Below, in pieces: positions 17,555-28,100 of a stretch of DNA of 64,000 nt; the first letter of the stretch is position 1; every line of letters starts with the position of its first letter. The position numbers and the translations under genes were made by a program. The notes beneath the pieces were generated by a model. It saw only the letters and a list, made by a program, of their open reading frames with translations, was not told the DNA's origin and searched no databases. This DNA is from JAICXG01 sp036494545 (GTDB taxonomy: Bacteria > Verrucomicrobiota > Verrucomicrobiia > Chthoniobacterales > UBA10450). The DNA lies in assembly GCA_036494545.1 (NCBI GenBank), contig DASXOB010000016.1:620001-684000 (forward strand), in the 5' to 3' direction.

Positions 17555-18778
17555 TCAACGCGCCTCGAGATTAACCGTCTCCACACGTCGCCCGCGTCCG
17601 CCGCGCGGGATGACGCCGACCGCGAAATCGACACTCGAGCCCGTGTTTGCCTGGGCGAGCAAACGTTCGACTTCTCTGACCGAATTCACGTCGTATTTCC
17701 CGATGCGATAAATGACAAGACCTCGCTCAAATCCGACATTGTCGGCTGGACTCCCGGGTTCAACCGCGCTCACTAGCACGCCTTTGCCGCGCGCGTAACC
17801 GAGTGCATCTGCGAGATCGTCAGTCAGGTCTTGTAGCTGCAGGCCAAACATGCGGTCGGCACGTGCCGAGCCGGAAGCTTCTTCGGAGGCACTGGCCCGC
17901 GGCGAAGGTCGCTTGTCCGCCACCTTTCGAAATTCATCCACCGTTTGCCTAACGATATCGGCCGGAATGGCAAAGCCCAGACCCTGGGTCGGAATGCCTT
18001 GCGGAGTGAAGGCCATTTTGGCCGAGCTAACGCCGACAAGTCGTCCAGAAAGATCGATTAACGGCCCGCCACTGTTCCCGGGATTAATCGCGGCGTCAGT
18101 CTGCAAGAGGTCATGATAATCGACATTATCGATCGTGATATCGCGTTTTACACCGCTAAGAACGCCACGGCTGATCGAGCTGCCATAACCGAGCGCGTTG
18201 CCTACGACGATGACGGTTTGGCCTAGCAAATTCTGCGAAATGTCATGCAGATTTACGTAGGGCAGCGGTTTGTCGCTATCGATCTTGATGAAGGCCAGAT
18301 CCTTCTTCGAATCGCCCGCGATGTAGCGTGCCTTGTAGGTCTTGTTGTCGTTCGTGATGACTTCGATCTTGAGGTCCGCCGCGCGCTCAACCACATGTTC
18401 GTTGGTTACAATATAACCTGCGGGATCGACGATGAATCCCGAGCCAAGGCTTTGCAGGCGCTGGCGAATCTCGCGCGGGCGAGCGCGATAAGTCCCAAAG
18501 AACTGCGCGGTGAAATCGTCAAACGGATCGCGCACTTCTCGCCTAACGATGCGTTCGGTGTTGATGTTGACTACTGCGGGCAAGACCTTCGCCACCGCGA
18601 GAACTGCCGGTTCAGAGGCCGGATCGGGTGTAGGCGACGGCTCGGGCACCTGAGCTAAAGCGATCGAAGCCAGAGCGAGGAACACCGGCGCAACCAGCTT
18701 CTTCCCGGGAAAGCCCGTTCTGCCCTCCGCGGTTGCAATGCGATTCTCGTTGCCAGCCACCTCTTGCTTTAACTTCAT
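17555..18778 (-). CDS. HtrA/Deg-type periplasmic serine protease with one PDZ domain
   Basis: The frame is open to 19012, but the ATG at 18776-18778 begins a lysine-containing N-terminus followed by a hydrophobic signal segment (KLVAPVFLALASIALAQ) and a PEPSPTPD linker. I therefore use it, giving 407 residues. The trypsin-like domain shows the triad H128 (VTNEHVV), D160 (SKKDLAFIKI) and S236 (INPGNSGGPL). A single PDZ domain follows (roughly residues 300-395: FGLQLQDLTDDLADALG to the C-terminus). HtrA proteases degrade misfolded envelope proteins. It is divergent from sucA across about 230 bases. Exact motif copies lie at 17947, 18541 and, just upstream of the chosen ATG, at 18791. Confidence 0.93.
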   Translation of the reverse strand: MKLKQEVAGNENRIATAEGRTGFPGKKLVAPVFLALASIALAQVPEPSPTPDPASEPAVLAVAKVLPAVVNINTERIVRREVRDPFDDFTAQFFGTYRARPREIRQRLQSLGSGFIVDPAGYIVTNEHVVERAADLKIEVITNDNKTYKARYIAGDSKKDLAFIKIDSDKPLPYVNLHDISQNLLGQTVIVVGNALGYGSSISRGVLSGVKRDITIDNVDYHDLLQTDAAINPGNSGGPLIDLSGRLVGVSSAKMAFTPQGIPTQGLGFAIPADIVRQTVDEFRKVADKRPSPRASASEEASGSARADRMFGLQLQDLTDDLADALGYARGKGVLVSAVEPGSPADNVGFERGLVIYRIGKYDVNSVREVERLLAQANTGSSVDFAVGVIPRGGRGRRVETVNLEAR

Positions 18779-19006
18779 CGGTTCCCTGTTGCCTAACGAT
18801 GCCCCACGGCATGCGTCCACGTAACTCTGGATGCGCCTCGCCCAGAGGCAACAGAGCCAGCGCTGCGGTGAAATCGCTCGCACCCCCGATAATTGATTCG
18901 AGAATCTTTCCCAGCCGTCATTGTCGTGCTTTTGGCCTTCGAACATCGAAGCCGGCCTCGGACTGTCAACTTGCCCGGCGACTAATCGCCGCGAGAGTAC
19001 TGGAGC

Positions 19007-21757
19007 ATGCATCCGTCGTTCGCCAGTCGTGCCAACCTCGATCTGATCGAGGAGAATTACCGGCGTTGGGAGAAGAATCCTGAGTCGGTCGACACTACCT
19101 GGCAGGCATTTTTTGAAGGCTTTGAGCTCGGAAACACACCGCAGCGGAATGGCGCCTCGACCGCCACCGCCGTTCGTCCTTCGGCATCGGAAGCGTCACT
19201 CCAGACTCGCGTTGACGGCCTGGTTTACGCATATCGCACGCTCGGCCACACGATCGCCTGCGTGAATCCACTGGCCGAGATGCGGCCGCAAAATTCGCTC
19301 CTCAGCCTGCGCGAACTTGGCTTCAGCCAGCAGGATCTCGACCGGCGCGTCTCCTCTAATTTTTTTCTCAATGGCAAGGCGATGACCCTGCGCGAGATGA
19401 TCGAGCGTCTGGAGGAGATTTACGCCGACGCCATTGGCACTGAATTTCAGCATATCCAAAATCCGCGCATCCGGAATTGGGTGCGCGATCGGATTGAGTC
19501 GCGGCCGGTGAAACACCACGCCTCGACCCAGGTCGAGATCACGCTTTTGCGACTGCTGCTCGAAGCAGAAGCGTTCGAGGTTTTCCTGCACACGCGTTAC
19601 GTCGGGCAAAAGCGCTTTTCCCTTCAGGGCGCGGAGTCGCTCCTGGTGATTCTCGACACGATTCTGCACCGCTGTCCGGTTAAAGGTATAGAGGAAATTT
19701 GCATGGGCATGGCGCATCGCGGCCGGCTCAATGTCCTCGCCAATTTCCTGCGGAAATCCCTCAAGGTCATCTTCACCGAGTTCAGCACGAACTACATTCC
19801 CGAGCTCGTGGCCGGCGATGGTGACGTGAAACATCACCTCGGCTATCGCACCGTCCGCAAACTTCCAGAGGGTGGGGAAGTGGAAATCCGTCTTGCGGCC
19901 AATCCGAGTCATCTCGAGGCGGTCGATCCTGTTGTGGAGGGAATCGCGCGCGCGCGGCAACGCATCCGCGGTGATACCGAGCACCGGCGAAAAGTTTTAC
20001 CGCTCCTCGTGCATGGTGACGCCGCTTTTGCCGGACAAGGCGTCGTCGCGGAGACACTCAACATGTCGCAGCTTGATGGTTACTGCACCGGCGGAACGGT
20101 GCACGTGGTGGTGAATAATCAGATCGGCTTTACCACTTTGCCGGAGGATGCGCGCTCTTCCATGTATGCGACCGATATTGCGAAGATGATCGAGGTGCCA
20201 ATCTTCCACGTGAACGGTGATGACCCGATCGCGGTCCGTTTTGTCACTGAAACGGCGCTCGATTTTCGGCAGGAATTTGGACGCGACGTGGTCATCGACA
20301 TGTATTGCTACCGTCGCTACGGGCACAACGAAGGGGATGAGCCACTGTTCACCCAGCCGGATCTCTATGCCAGGATCGCGAAGCGCCCGTCGGTTGCACA
20401 GCTTTACAAAAAAGAGCTGCTCGAATCCGGTGTCCTGAGCGCGGAGGACGCTGCGTCGCTCGAAGCCGAATTCGAGCTGCGACTCGACATGACGCTCGAT
20501 GAGGTGAAGTCGATCGAAAAAGAGCGCGCCGAGCGTAAAGATCGCTTCCGTGAGTCGACCGCGGTGTTCCAGCCCAAGTACACCTGCGACACAACGCCGA
20601 CCGCGATTACGCCCGAGATTCTGAAGCAGGTCGTTGATGGCCTGACGAGAGTGCCCGAGAATTTCAATGTCCTGTCGAAGGTGAAGCGGATCACGATCGA
20701 TCGGCAGCGTGAAGTCTTTAATGCTGGCGGCCCATACGATTGGGGTTTTGCCGAAGCGCTCGCCTTCGGTTCGCTCCTGCTCGAAGGCGTGCCGGTCCGG
20801 TTGTCGGGACAAGACAGCCGCCGCGGTACCTTTAGTCATCGCCACTCGTTGCTCTACGACGCGAAAACCGGCCAACCGTATCTGCCATTGCTTCATCTCG
20901 CGCCGAATCAAGCGCGCATTTGCATCTACAACAGTCTGCTCTCGGAGGCGGCGGTGCTTGGATTCGATTACGGCTACTCTCTCGATTACCCAAACATGCT
21001 CTGTCTGTGGGAAGCCCAGTTTGGCGATTTTGCCAACGGCGCACAGACAATCATCGATCAATTCATTGTCTCGGCAGAATCGAAATGGCAACGTCCCAGC
21101 GGCATTGTGCTTTTGCTGCCGCACGGCTACGAAGGCCAGGGGCCGGAGCATTCCAGCGCGCGCCTCGAGCGTTTCCTCCAGGCCTGTGCAGAAGACAACA
21201 TTCAAGTCTGCAACCTGACGACCGCGGGGCAATACTTTCACGTTCTGCGCCGGCAGATGAAGCGCGACTTCATCAAGCCACTCATCATCATGACGCCAAA
21301 AAGTCTGCTCCGCTCCGAACAAGCTGCTTCGCGCACGGAGGATTTTACGCGTGGCAATTTCTCGGAAATCTTACCGGGCCCGGAGACCGGGTCGCCGGAC
21401 AAAGTCGATCGCATTATCCTGTGCTCGGGCAAAGTCTACTACGACCTGCTCAGCCATCGCCTTGAACAGGGAATCGGCAATGCCGCGCTCGTAAGACTGG
21501 AACAGCTCTACCCATTAGCAGAGGAAAAGCTGCGCGCCATCCTCGAACCCTTCACAAAGGCAAAAAAGATCGTCTGGTGCCAGGAGGAATCGCAAAACAT
21601 GGGCGCGTGGACCTATATCGAACCGCGGTTGCGATCATTGTTAGGCCGGGAAATCCTCTATGCCGGCCGCAATGCCAGCGCGAGCCCGGCGGTCGGCGCG
21701 CTCGCCATCCATAAACGCGAGCAGGCTTGTGTGATCAACGAAGCCTTTAGCGTCTAA
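19007..21757 (+). CDS. sucA: 2-oxoglutarate dehydrogenase E1 component
   Basis: SucA decarboxylates 2-oxoglutarate with thiamine diphosphate in the TCA cycle. The 916-residue protein has the N-terminal E2-binding segment (FASRANLDLIEENYRRWEKN), GMAHRGRLNVLANF and VHGDAAFAGQGVVAETLNMS. It also has the ThDP/metal motif VNNQIGFTT with GDDPIAV, and YRRYGHNEGDEP. The C-terminal transketolase half includes GQDSRRGTFSHRH and PHGYEGQGPEHSSAR. Full length. An ACTGGAG precedes the ATG. The E2 (sucB) and E3 genes are not adjacent. Within 2.7 kb it holds no exact TCGTTAGGC, only a TTGTTAGGC at 21638. Confidence 0.98.
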   Translation: MHPSFASRANLDLIEENYRRWEKNPESVDTTWQAFFEGFELGNTPQRNGASTATAVRPSASEASLQTRVDGLVYAYRTLGHTIACVNPLAEMRPQNSLLSLRELGFSQQDLDRRVSSNFFLNGKAMTLREMIERLEEIYADAIGTEFQHIQNPRIRNWVRDRIESRPVKHHASTQVEITLLRLLLEAEAFEVFLHTRYVGQKRFSLQGAESLLVILDTILHRCPVKGIEEICMGMAHRGRLNVLANFLRKSLKVIFTEFSTNYIPELVAGDGDVKHHLGYRTVRKLPEGGEVEIRLAANPSHLEAVDPVVEGIARARQRIRGDTEHRRKVLPLLVHGDAAFAGQGVVAETLNMSQLDGYCTGGTVHVVVNNQIGFTTLPEDARSSMYATDIAKMIEVPIFHVNGDDPIAVRFVTETALDFRQEFGRDVVIDMYCYRRYGHNEGDEPLFTQPDLYARIAKRPSVAQLYKKELLESGVLSAEDAASLEAEFELRLDMTLDEVKSIEKERAERKDRFRESTAVFQPKYTCDTTPTAITPEILKQVVDGLTRVPENFNVLSKVKRITIDRQREVFNAGGPYDWGFAEALAFGSLLLEGVPVRLSGQDSRRGTFSHRHSLLYDAKTGQPYLPLLHLAPNQARICIYNSLLSEAAVLGFDYGYSLDYPNMLCLWEAQFGDFANGAQTIIDQFIVSAESKWQRPSGIVLLLPHGYEGQGPEHSSARLERFLQACAEDNIQVCNLTTAGQYFHVLRRQMKRDFIKPLIIMTPKSLLRSEQAASRTEDFTRGNFSEILPGPETGSPDKVDRIILCSGKVYYDLLSHRLEQGIGNAALVRLEQLYPLAEEKLRAILEPFTKAKKIVWCQEESQNMGAWTYIEPRLRSLLGREILYAGRNASASPAVGALAIHKREQACVINEAFSV

Positions 21758-21800
21758 GTGTGGTGTTCCCACGGGCTCTCTTTGCGCAACGATCAATAAC

Positions 21801-22901
21801 TTAACTTCGCGGGCGCAGAATTAGGTTTCCTAGCCAATAAGGATCTGCGACAGACTTACGATAGGCATCGAGCGCCTCGGGGGATGAATTCACTCGCAGG
21901 TTACTATAGCTCTCGTCCTCGTTCTGCCAGCGTTCGTGCCAATACACTTCCGCCTTCACCCGGGGCAGGTTGTTCTGCATAATGGCGAAGGCTTCCCGAA
22001 TCCACTTCGCCTTATCGCCAGCCTGCGGAAACTCAGCCGTGGCCCATTCCGCAATCATGATTGGCTTGTTTGGATCAAGCCGTGCGATTTCCTGGTAAGG
22101 CCAGTCGACTAACGGCCAGAAATCAACCCATGGCTCGTCGTTAAACTGCTTTCCGTAGACACTCAGGCCCAGCCAGTCGACATAATCTGAGCCAGGGTAA
22201 TATGCCGGAGCAAAATTCCATGTATCCATGGGATAGGAGTAGTTATTCGTCTGGAATAACCATTGGATGTTGCTTGCGCCACGTTTACGGACTCGGTCCA
22301 CGACATACCGATAGGCACGCTTGAAGGTCTCGGGACCTTCCCATTCTCGCGTCGCGGCAGTTTTGGCGCCCAACTTGTGACCGGCGCCATAATAGGTTCC
22401 CGACCAAGGGAACCAGTCGCCATTCATCTCGTTGCAGAATGAGACGATCATCGGCTCCCCGAAAGTCCGCGCCTGATCCGCCCAGTCGTCAATGTAGCGA
22501 TTCCATCGACCCTCAAGAATGGATTTAAGACTAAAGCGATCAGGACCCTTTCTCTGTTCATAAGGCCTGTCCCAGGGGGACCAAAAAACCAGTGGAAGCG
22601 AGCCATGCCGCCAGATTAGGGCCACGTTCGCCGCAGGAAAACTCTGCTCTCCCCAAAAACTCGACGAAGCGATAATCGCCTGGTGCTTGCCTACGATTTG
22701 TTCGAAACTCTCGATACCCTCGAGTGAGACTTGATCCTCGATGCCACCAAAGTCGATGAAGGCTCCGGTGTAAGCGCCATGGTCAGGGACAACTAGTTGT
22801 GTTTCTTTAGACGGAGATTGGGTGAGCGAAGGTGCATGTTTCTCGCAACCAGTAGTCGTCAATAAGACGCAAAGACTAAGCCAACTTAAGATCGGCCTCA
22901 T
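21801..22901 (-). CDS. GH26-like endo-mannanase family lipoprotein
   Basis: The 366-residue protein begins with a lipoprotein signal (LLTTTGC, lipidated C19). The catalytic region resembles GH26: the acid/base Glu in SFCNEMNGDWFPW after a strand, aromatic subsites (WLFQTNNYSYPMDTWNFAP), and a candidate nucleophile Glu in IMIAEWATAEFP. Clan GH-A enzymes of this type hydrolyse beta-mannans or mixed-linkage glucans. Its ATG overlaps the stop of the upstream glycosidase-like gene by four bases, so they are translationally coupled, and both follow a polysaccharide synthase gene. A role in trimming or releasing the polymer made by that synthase is inferred. Substrate is unproven. Confidence 0.8.
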   Translation of the reverse strand: MRPILSWLSLCVLLTTTGCEKHAPSLTQSPSKETQLVVPDHGAYTGAFIDFGGIEDQVSLEGIESFEQIVGKHQAIIASSSFWGEQSFPAANVALIWRHGSLPLVFWSPWDRPYEQRKGPDRFSLKSILEGRWNRYIDDWADQARTFGEPMIVSFCNEMNGDWFPWSGTYYGAGHKLGAKTAATREWEGPETFKRAYRYVVDRVRKRGASNIQWLFQTNNYSYPMDTWNFAPAYYPGSDYVDWLGLSVYGKQFNDEPWVDFWPLVDWPYQEIARLDPNKPIMIAEWATAEFPQAGDKAKWIREAFAIMQNNLPRVKAEVYWHERWQNEDESYSNLRVNSSPEALDAYRKSVADPYWLGNLILRPRS

Positions 22902-25120
22902 TGGAGACTACCGCGCAGAACGGTGAGAGAGTAAGGAGGGATACGATACGAAGAAGAAGCGGGAAGGATCTGCCTTTCGGGTGGTTTTGAGCGGAGCGGA
23001 TATCCATTCCGCCCGGCATTCTTCCATTCGTATTGCTCCTGCGAGTAGGTTATTTGTTCTACCGCCCCGCTAAAGGATTGCAGCTTCCCCTGAGACCCCT
23101 CAAATTGCACATGGAGATTAACCCGAGCTGCGAGGCTGTCGTTAACCAGCATGAGTGACAGCTGATTATCGGGTCGTGCCGCGGCATAGGCTTGAAACCC
23201 ATGTCCCCCGTGACTCATTTGTAACTTCACTGGCAGGATCTGATGGCTACCACCTTTTGGCGACGTCCATTCCTGAGTCATCAGCTGGCAGGCATAATAA
23301 GTCGAAAGCCGACGAATCGACCGAGTCTTGGCATCCATTTGCAACATCATCAAATTTCCCCATGAGCAGCCCAACTCATTCATGAGATAACCCGGCTCAT
23401 AGCCGTAGAGATAGGTGCGACTTCCTTTCAGACCCAGAAAAGTGCCGACTGTTTGCGCGCTAAAAAGGGCCCCGTCCATTGTGACCTCTGGCTTGCCGGC
23501 GAAGACAGAGTATCCGTACTCCGTAAGATACCAGGGAATGTCCTCCGGTACTCCATCGCGCCGGAGGCTCGATATCATAGCGGTAAGGCGCGGTTCTACC
23601 TCCTCGAGGTTCCGCGAGGTGCTTTCGCAGATCTCGTCAAAAGGGTAATACTCGAAGGAAAAAAAATCGAGATCCTGATGCTCGCTTCGTATTCGTTGCA
23701 GGAAACGATGCATCCACGAGCGATCCTGATTGGAATCTGGCCATGCCAGAAGCTGATCTTCAAAGCTTTGCAAACTGGGTCCGCCGAGCTTGAGTCGGTG
23801 ACTCTGGCGGCGCAAGCGCTGAGCGGTTTGTAGATATAGTGCGGCGTAATCTTCAGGCGTAACCCACTGACCATCCGGTTCCTCGCCTAACTCCACTTCG
23901 TCGACATCGTAACCTCGTTTCAGAATATAGCTGACCTCTGCGGCGGAGTTATCCGGAGTATCATAAAGAAGTCCAACCGGGATCAGGGTGGGCCGGCCAG
24001 AGGTCAGCTTGCTTTGGAGGATAAAATCAAGCCCAGGCTGCTCGATTGAATAGTCGATGTCGCTCGCACCATGCCAGGGATCAGTGGAAGAGGCATAAGT
24101 GATAGTCTGACCGTCATGCGCCGCGACGTGACGGAGTACGTCGCGGAACTCGCCTCGCTTGGTCAGATTGCCCAGCCCAATCTCGCGAGTGGCAAATCCC
24201 AGGTAGTCGCGAATATCGGCCGACGGCCCGAGAGCCGTGTGCGAACTGTCAGTCATAACCACGCGAACAAACTGCGCCACCAGGGGTTTATCACTAAGTC
24301 TGCTTATTCGCTCGCCTCCGGTGTTGTCATTAACCTCTCCAGTCGGGAAAGCGATCCAGCGATCCTGCTGGTCAGCGTGCAGGTGCATTGGGTCGTCGCC
24401 CGGCCAATATTCAACTCGGTACTTCTCCGCATAAGGAGCAGCCCAGGCAATGCGGATTGCAGTAATGGCCTTTGGCCGGCCAAGATCGATCACAATCCAT
24501 TGGGGGGATTCGGGCTTTCCTGTGAAGTGTGAATCGAGGTAAGGATTACTCTTCCAATAGCTACCGTTATCTCCATCGGTTAATCGGGAGTAACCGTCGT
24601 TGTTCGCCTGGTCGATGGTATTCCCCCGGCGAGGTAGCCGATAGCCATAGGAAACTCCAATGGGTGAACCGAGTGAATCATCGGAAATCCAGTAACCACA
24701 CTCCTTCGCCGGTTCGCTCCACTTGCCTTTCGGATTCCAATGCCAGGTCTCGACTCCAAGCTCGGTGCGCAATCGATAAGTCAACGGGCGCAAACCTGCC
24801 GAGAGCATCAGGTCAATATTTGGCGGCGAGAGCATGGTAGCGCACTCACCTTTTTCATGACCATCGACGCCGGCTCCCAAGGCGTGGGCGGGATCGATCG
24901 AGTTTAGCGGGTGCAATGTGTCGACGATGGCGGTGCAGTTAAGAGAAGCCGAGTCATGTGAATGGTTTGCGGCCGGAACTGTCGCACCTGAGAATAAGGC
25001 CAGGCCACTTAAAGCGAGTGCTAGCTCGCTGACTCTTGCGACTCTCACAGAGTAACTATGCCCGAACAGGGACGGAGGCAGTCCGTTCCAGCTTTCCCCA
25101 GCCGACCCAGGCACCTTCAA
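22898..25120 (-). CDS. secreted clan GH-A-like protein with discoidin-type domain
   Basis: The 740-residue frame contains a hydrophobic export segment (ELALALSGLALFSGATVPAA). A GTG at 25046-25048 would start just before it and also avoid overlapping the upstream gene; the ATG at 25120 overlaps that gene by 65 bases, so the start is uncertain. Residues about 185-320 look like an F5/8 type C (discoidin/CBM32) domain (YSRLTDGDNGSYWKSNPYLD, WIVIDLGRPKAITAIRIAWA). Then comes a TIM-barrel-like region with VDEVELGEEPDGQWV (possible acid Glu) and IPWYLTEYGYSV (possible nucleophile Glu), as in GH39/GH-A enzymes. A beta-sandwich-like tail follows. Position in the operon suggests action on the polysaccharide made by its neighbour. 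Confidence 0.72.
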   Translation of the reverse strand: MKVPGSAGESWNGLPPSLFGHSYSVRVARVSELALALSGLALFSGATVPAANHSHDSASLNCTAIVDTLHPLNSIDPAHALGAGVDGHEKGECATMLSPPNIDLMLSAGLRPLTYRLRTELGVETWHWNPKGKWSEPAKECGYWISDDSLGSPIGVSYGYRLPRRGNTIDQANNDGYSRLTDGDNGSYWKSNPYLDSHFTGKPESPQWIVIDLGRPKAITAIRIAWAAPYAEKYRVEYWPGDDPMHLHADQQDRWIAFPTGEVNDNTGGERISRLSDKPLVAQFVRVVMTDSSHTALGPSADIRDYLGFATREIGLGNLTKRGEFRDVLRHVAAHDGQTITYASSTDPWHGASDIDYSIEQPGLDFILQSKLTSGRPTLIPVGLLYDTPDNSAAEVSYILKRGYDVDEVELGEEPDGQWVTPEDYAALYLQTAQRLRRQSHRLKLGGPSLQSFEDQLLAWPDSNQDRSWMHRFLQRIRSEHQDLDFFSFEYYPFDEICESTSRNLEEVEPRLTAMISSLRRDGVPEDIPWYLTEYGYSVFAGKPEVTMDGALFSAQTVGTFLGLKGSRTYLYGYEPGYLMNELGCSWGNLMMLQMDAKTRSIRRLSTYYACQLMTQEWTSPKGGSHQILPVKLQMSHGGHGFQAYAAARPDNQLSLMLVNDSLAARVNLHVQFEGSQGKLQSFSGAVEQITYSQEQYEWKNAGRNGYPLRSKPPERQILPASSSYRIPPYSLTVLRGSLQ

Positions 25121-28100
25121 GAGCGCGCAGGATCGCCTTCCAAATTACGTAACTCAGAAGCGGACGATAGATTAGTCTCATGGGAAGAATCCGCCACGCA
25201 TGAATAAGGGGCTCGCGTTCGATGGCGCAGGCGAGTGTGGCTAAAATCACGTCCATCGCCAGAAAGATGGCCACGAAGGGAAGCACCGCCGACCAGGCAC
25301 CGAAAGGAAGCGACGCCAGCAGGAAAAGATCGACCGCCGGAGTTATGGCGATCAAAATGATCTGAAAGAACCAGACACTAGGCAGGCTAAACCAGCCGAG
25401 AGCACGATAGCGCCGGTTAAAGACCAAATCGCGATGCTTGCACAAACATTGTAACGTGCCGTAAGCCCAGCGAAAACGCTGGCGGGCCAGCCCGCGCAGA
25501 GTTTCGGGCGCTTCCGTCCAGGCGATCGCCTCGGGGACATAAGCGATTCGCCCTCTACCGCGATGGAGAGTGAGAGTCAGATCGGTATCTTCGGCCAGGG
25601 TATCGAGACTTAGTCCACCGGCGCGCGCGATGGCCGAGCGGCGGATGGCGCTGATCGCGCCGGGAACAACAGTGATGCAGTTCCAGCGATCGTAAGCGCG
25701 GCGGTCGAGATTGAAACCACAGGTGTATTCCAGTGCCTGGCAACGCGCGATGAAACTCCGCAGGTTGCCTACTTTGGCGTGACCGGAAACTGCAACCACC
25801 GTGTCGTCCTCCATCGGTTTGACGAGGTGACGCAGAGTATCGCTTTGCAGGTGAGTATCGGCGTCGAGAAAAACGACCAGTTCGCGGCGGACTAACGATA
25901 AGCCGCGCTGCAAGGCGACAGCTTTGCCGCGATTATCTTGCCTAACCAGGCGAACGCGTTTGTCGACTTGCACGAGCTTTTCCACCTCGACCGAGGTTTC
26001 ATCGCGCGAGCCATCATCGACTACCACAACCTCCAGTTCGCCCGAGTATTCGCTCGCCAGGACCGCGCGCAAGGTCGCCGCGATCACCTTTTCTTCATTG
26101 AAAGCAGCGATAAGGACACTAACCGGCGGCGTAAAATTTTTATCGGATGTCGCCCGGCGGCGAAAGTGGGCCGCGAGATAAATGACGACCAACGTTCGCA
26201 CGACGATGAGCGCCGTCGCGACAAGCATAAACGCCCAAAGAAATTCTTCGACGGCGTGAAAAACGCGAAAGCCCGCGCTGCTGACCAGCCGTGGCAAGCG
26301 TTGCCCGTTGCCCACTGGAGGCATGACAGCATCGCGCGAGCTGCCAATAAGCTGGCTTAGTGGCACAATCGTATCGCCGCGGACGCGCAACCAGTCGATG
26401 ATCTGCGGCAGCGCCTCGATGGTTTGGGAGCGATCGCCGCCTGCATCGTGCAACAGGATGATGCTGCCGTCGCGACGCTGTTGTTTGATCCTTCGCAGAA
26501 TAACATCCACCCCGGGTCGAGCCCAATCCTGGGGATCGATGTTTTCCAGGACGACGAGATAATTCATTTCGTTGGCGATCCGCAGCGGCGCCAACTCGGC
26601 TAACGACGAAGGACTGGTGTCCGCGGCATAAGGCGGACGAAAAAGCGTGGTCGACCGGCCGGTGATGGTCTCCAGGAGAAGCTGGGTCGAGTTCAGTTCC
26701 AACCGGATATGTTCCGGCCAGCAAATCGCGAGATTGGGATGGTAGTACGTGTGACTCCCAATCTCATGACCTTCAGCAACGATCCGCCTAACGAGACCCG
26801 GGTATTTCTCCGCGTTCACTCCCACGATGAAAAAGGCGGCTTTCACACCGTTGGCTTTCAGGATATCCAGAACCCGCGGCGTCCACTTCGGATCGGGGCC
26901 GTCATCGAAGGTCAGCGCGACCTGATGCTCGCCACCTGCGCCCTGGTGATAAAGAGTTGGAAATTCCGGAAAACGCAGATAGCTCGCTTGCAGGTGACCG
27001 TCTTTGCCTTCCTCAACTTTCCGCGCTCCGTCCGAGCGCGATTCGTCGACGCTTACGATCTCGCCCTCGCCCACGTCAGTGATGGTGTCCGTGCCTTTGA
27101 GGGTGTTTAGTGCGTTAAGCCTGGAATCGTTAGGCGGAAGATGCCGCGGCAGATTGATCGCGTCCCAAATCGCAGTGTCCTCCGTTCCGAGCCGGTAGAT
27201 GGCAAAGCCCCCGGCATGTGCGTTGCGCGTCGCGCGCAACTGATTCACAAAGCTAACAACATCCAGAAACCAGACGGAATGATCCGTCCCGGCGTCCTGA
27301 TAATCGAAATCCCATTCATGATCGGGTGGCGCGACTTCTCCGCCGTCGACGCCGGCGATGCTTGCGCGATTCATTGCTTCCGAAAAGCTGATTAACTCCG
27401 CCCGATGCTCTCCGCTCGTCCAATCATAGCCGTAGCTGCCGAGCGCGACGATCCATTGCTCGGCATCGGCTTGCTCCATCAGGGCGCGCAGCCACGATTC
27501 AAACCATTGCCGCGAGGCGAGCGGCCCGGGCGAATCAGTGTCGGACGTCTCGTCGAAAAGGAGGGCGACAAAACGATCGACGTCGTCGGAGAGATTATCG
27601 AAGTCGATGAAATCCAGGTCCTGTCCTGGTGGCACGCACAGCCAGAGCTGGAGATGGGCGGCGTGCAACTCGGCAGCCATCTTCGTGACGAGTCTGGTGA
27701 TGTCCGCTTGATAGGCGGGATCGATCTGCTCCCAGTCGATGACCACACCGGCGGCTTTCGCTTTTTGCAGTTCGCTAATGAGTTGGGCGAGGAAATGCTC
27801 CTGCCGATCCGTTGGCCCGTGAGCCAGGCTTTCGACAGCTTCCGGTTGCCAGACGTCGGCCGAGAGATTGCTCAGGAGCGGCATGAGTGCGAAACCTCTG
27901 GCGGCAGCAAGTTTTGGCAGGCGCACGTCGCCGTCGACTTGGAGTGTACCGAGGCCATCAACCAGCGAGAACCATTCCGGGCAAACGTGGGTTAACTGCG
28001 AGGCGTGTTTCTCGAGTGACTGATAGCTGTAGGGATCGTCGTTCGTGTAGAACGCCATCCGCACTTCATCACCGGTCGCAGGGCGACGCGGCACGGGCGT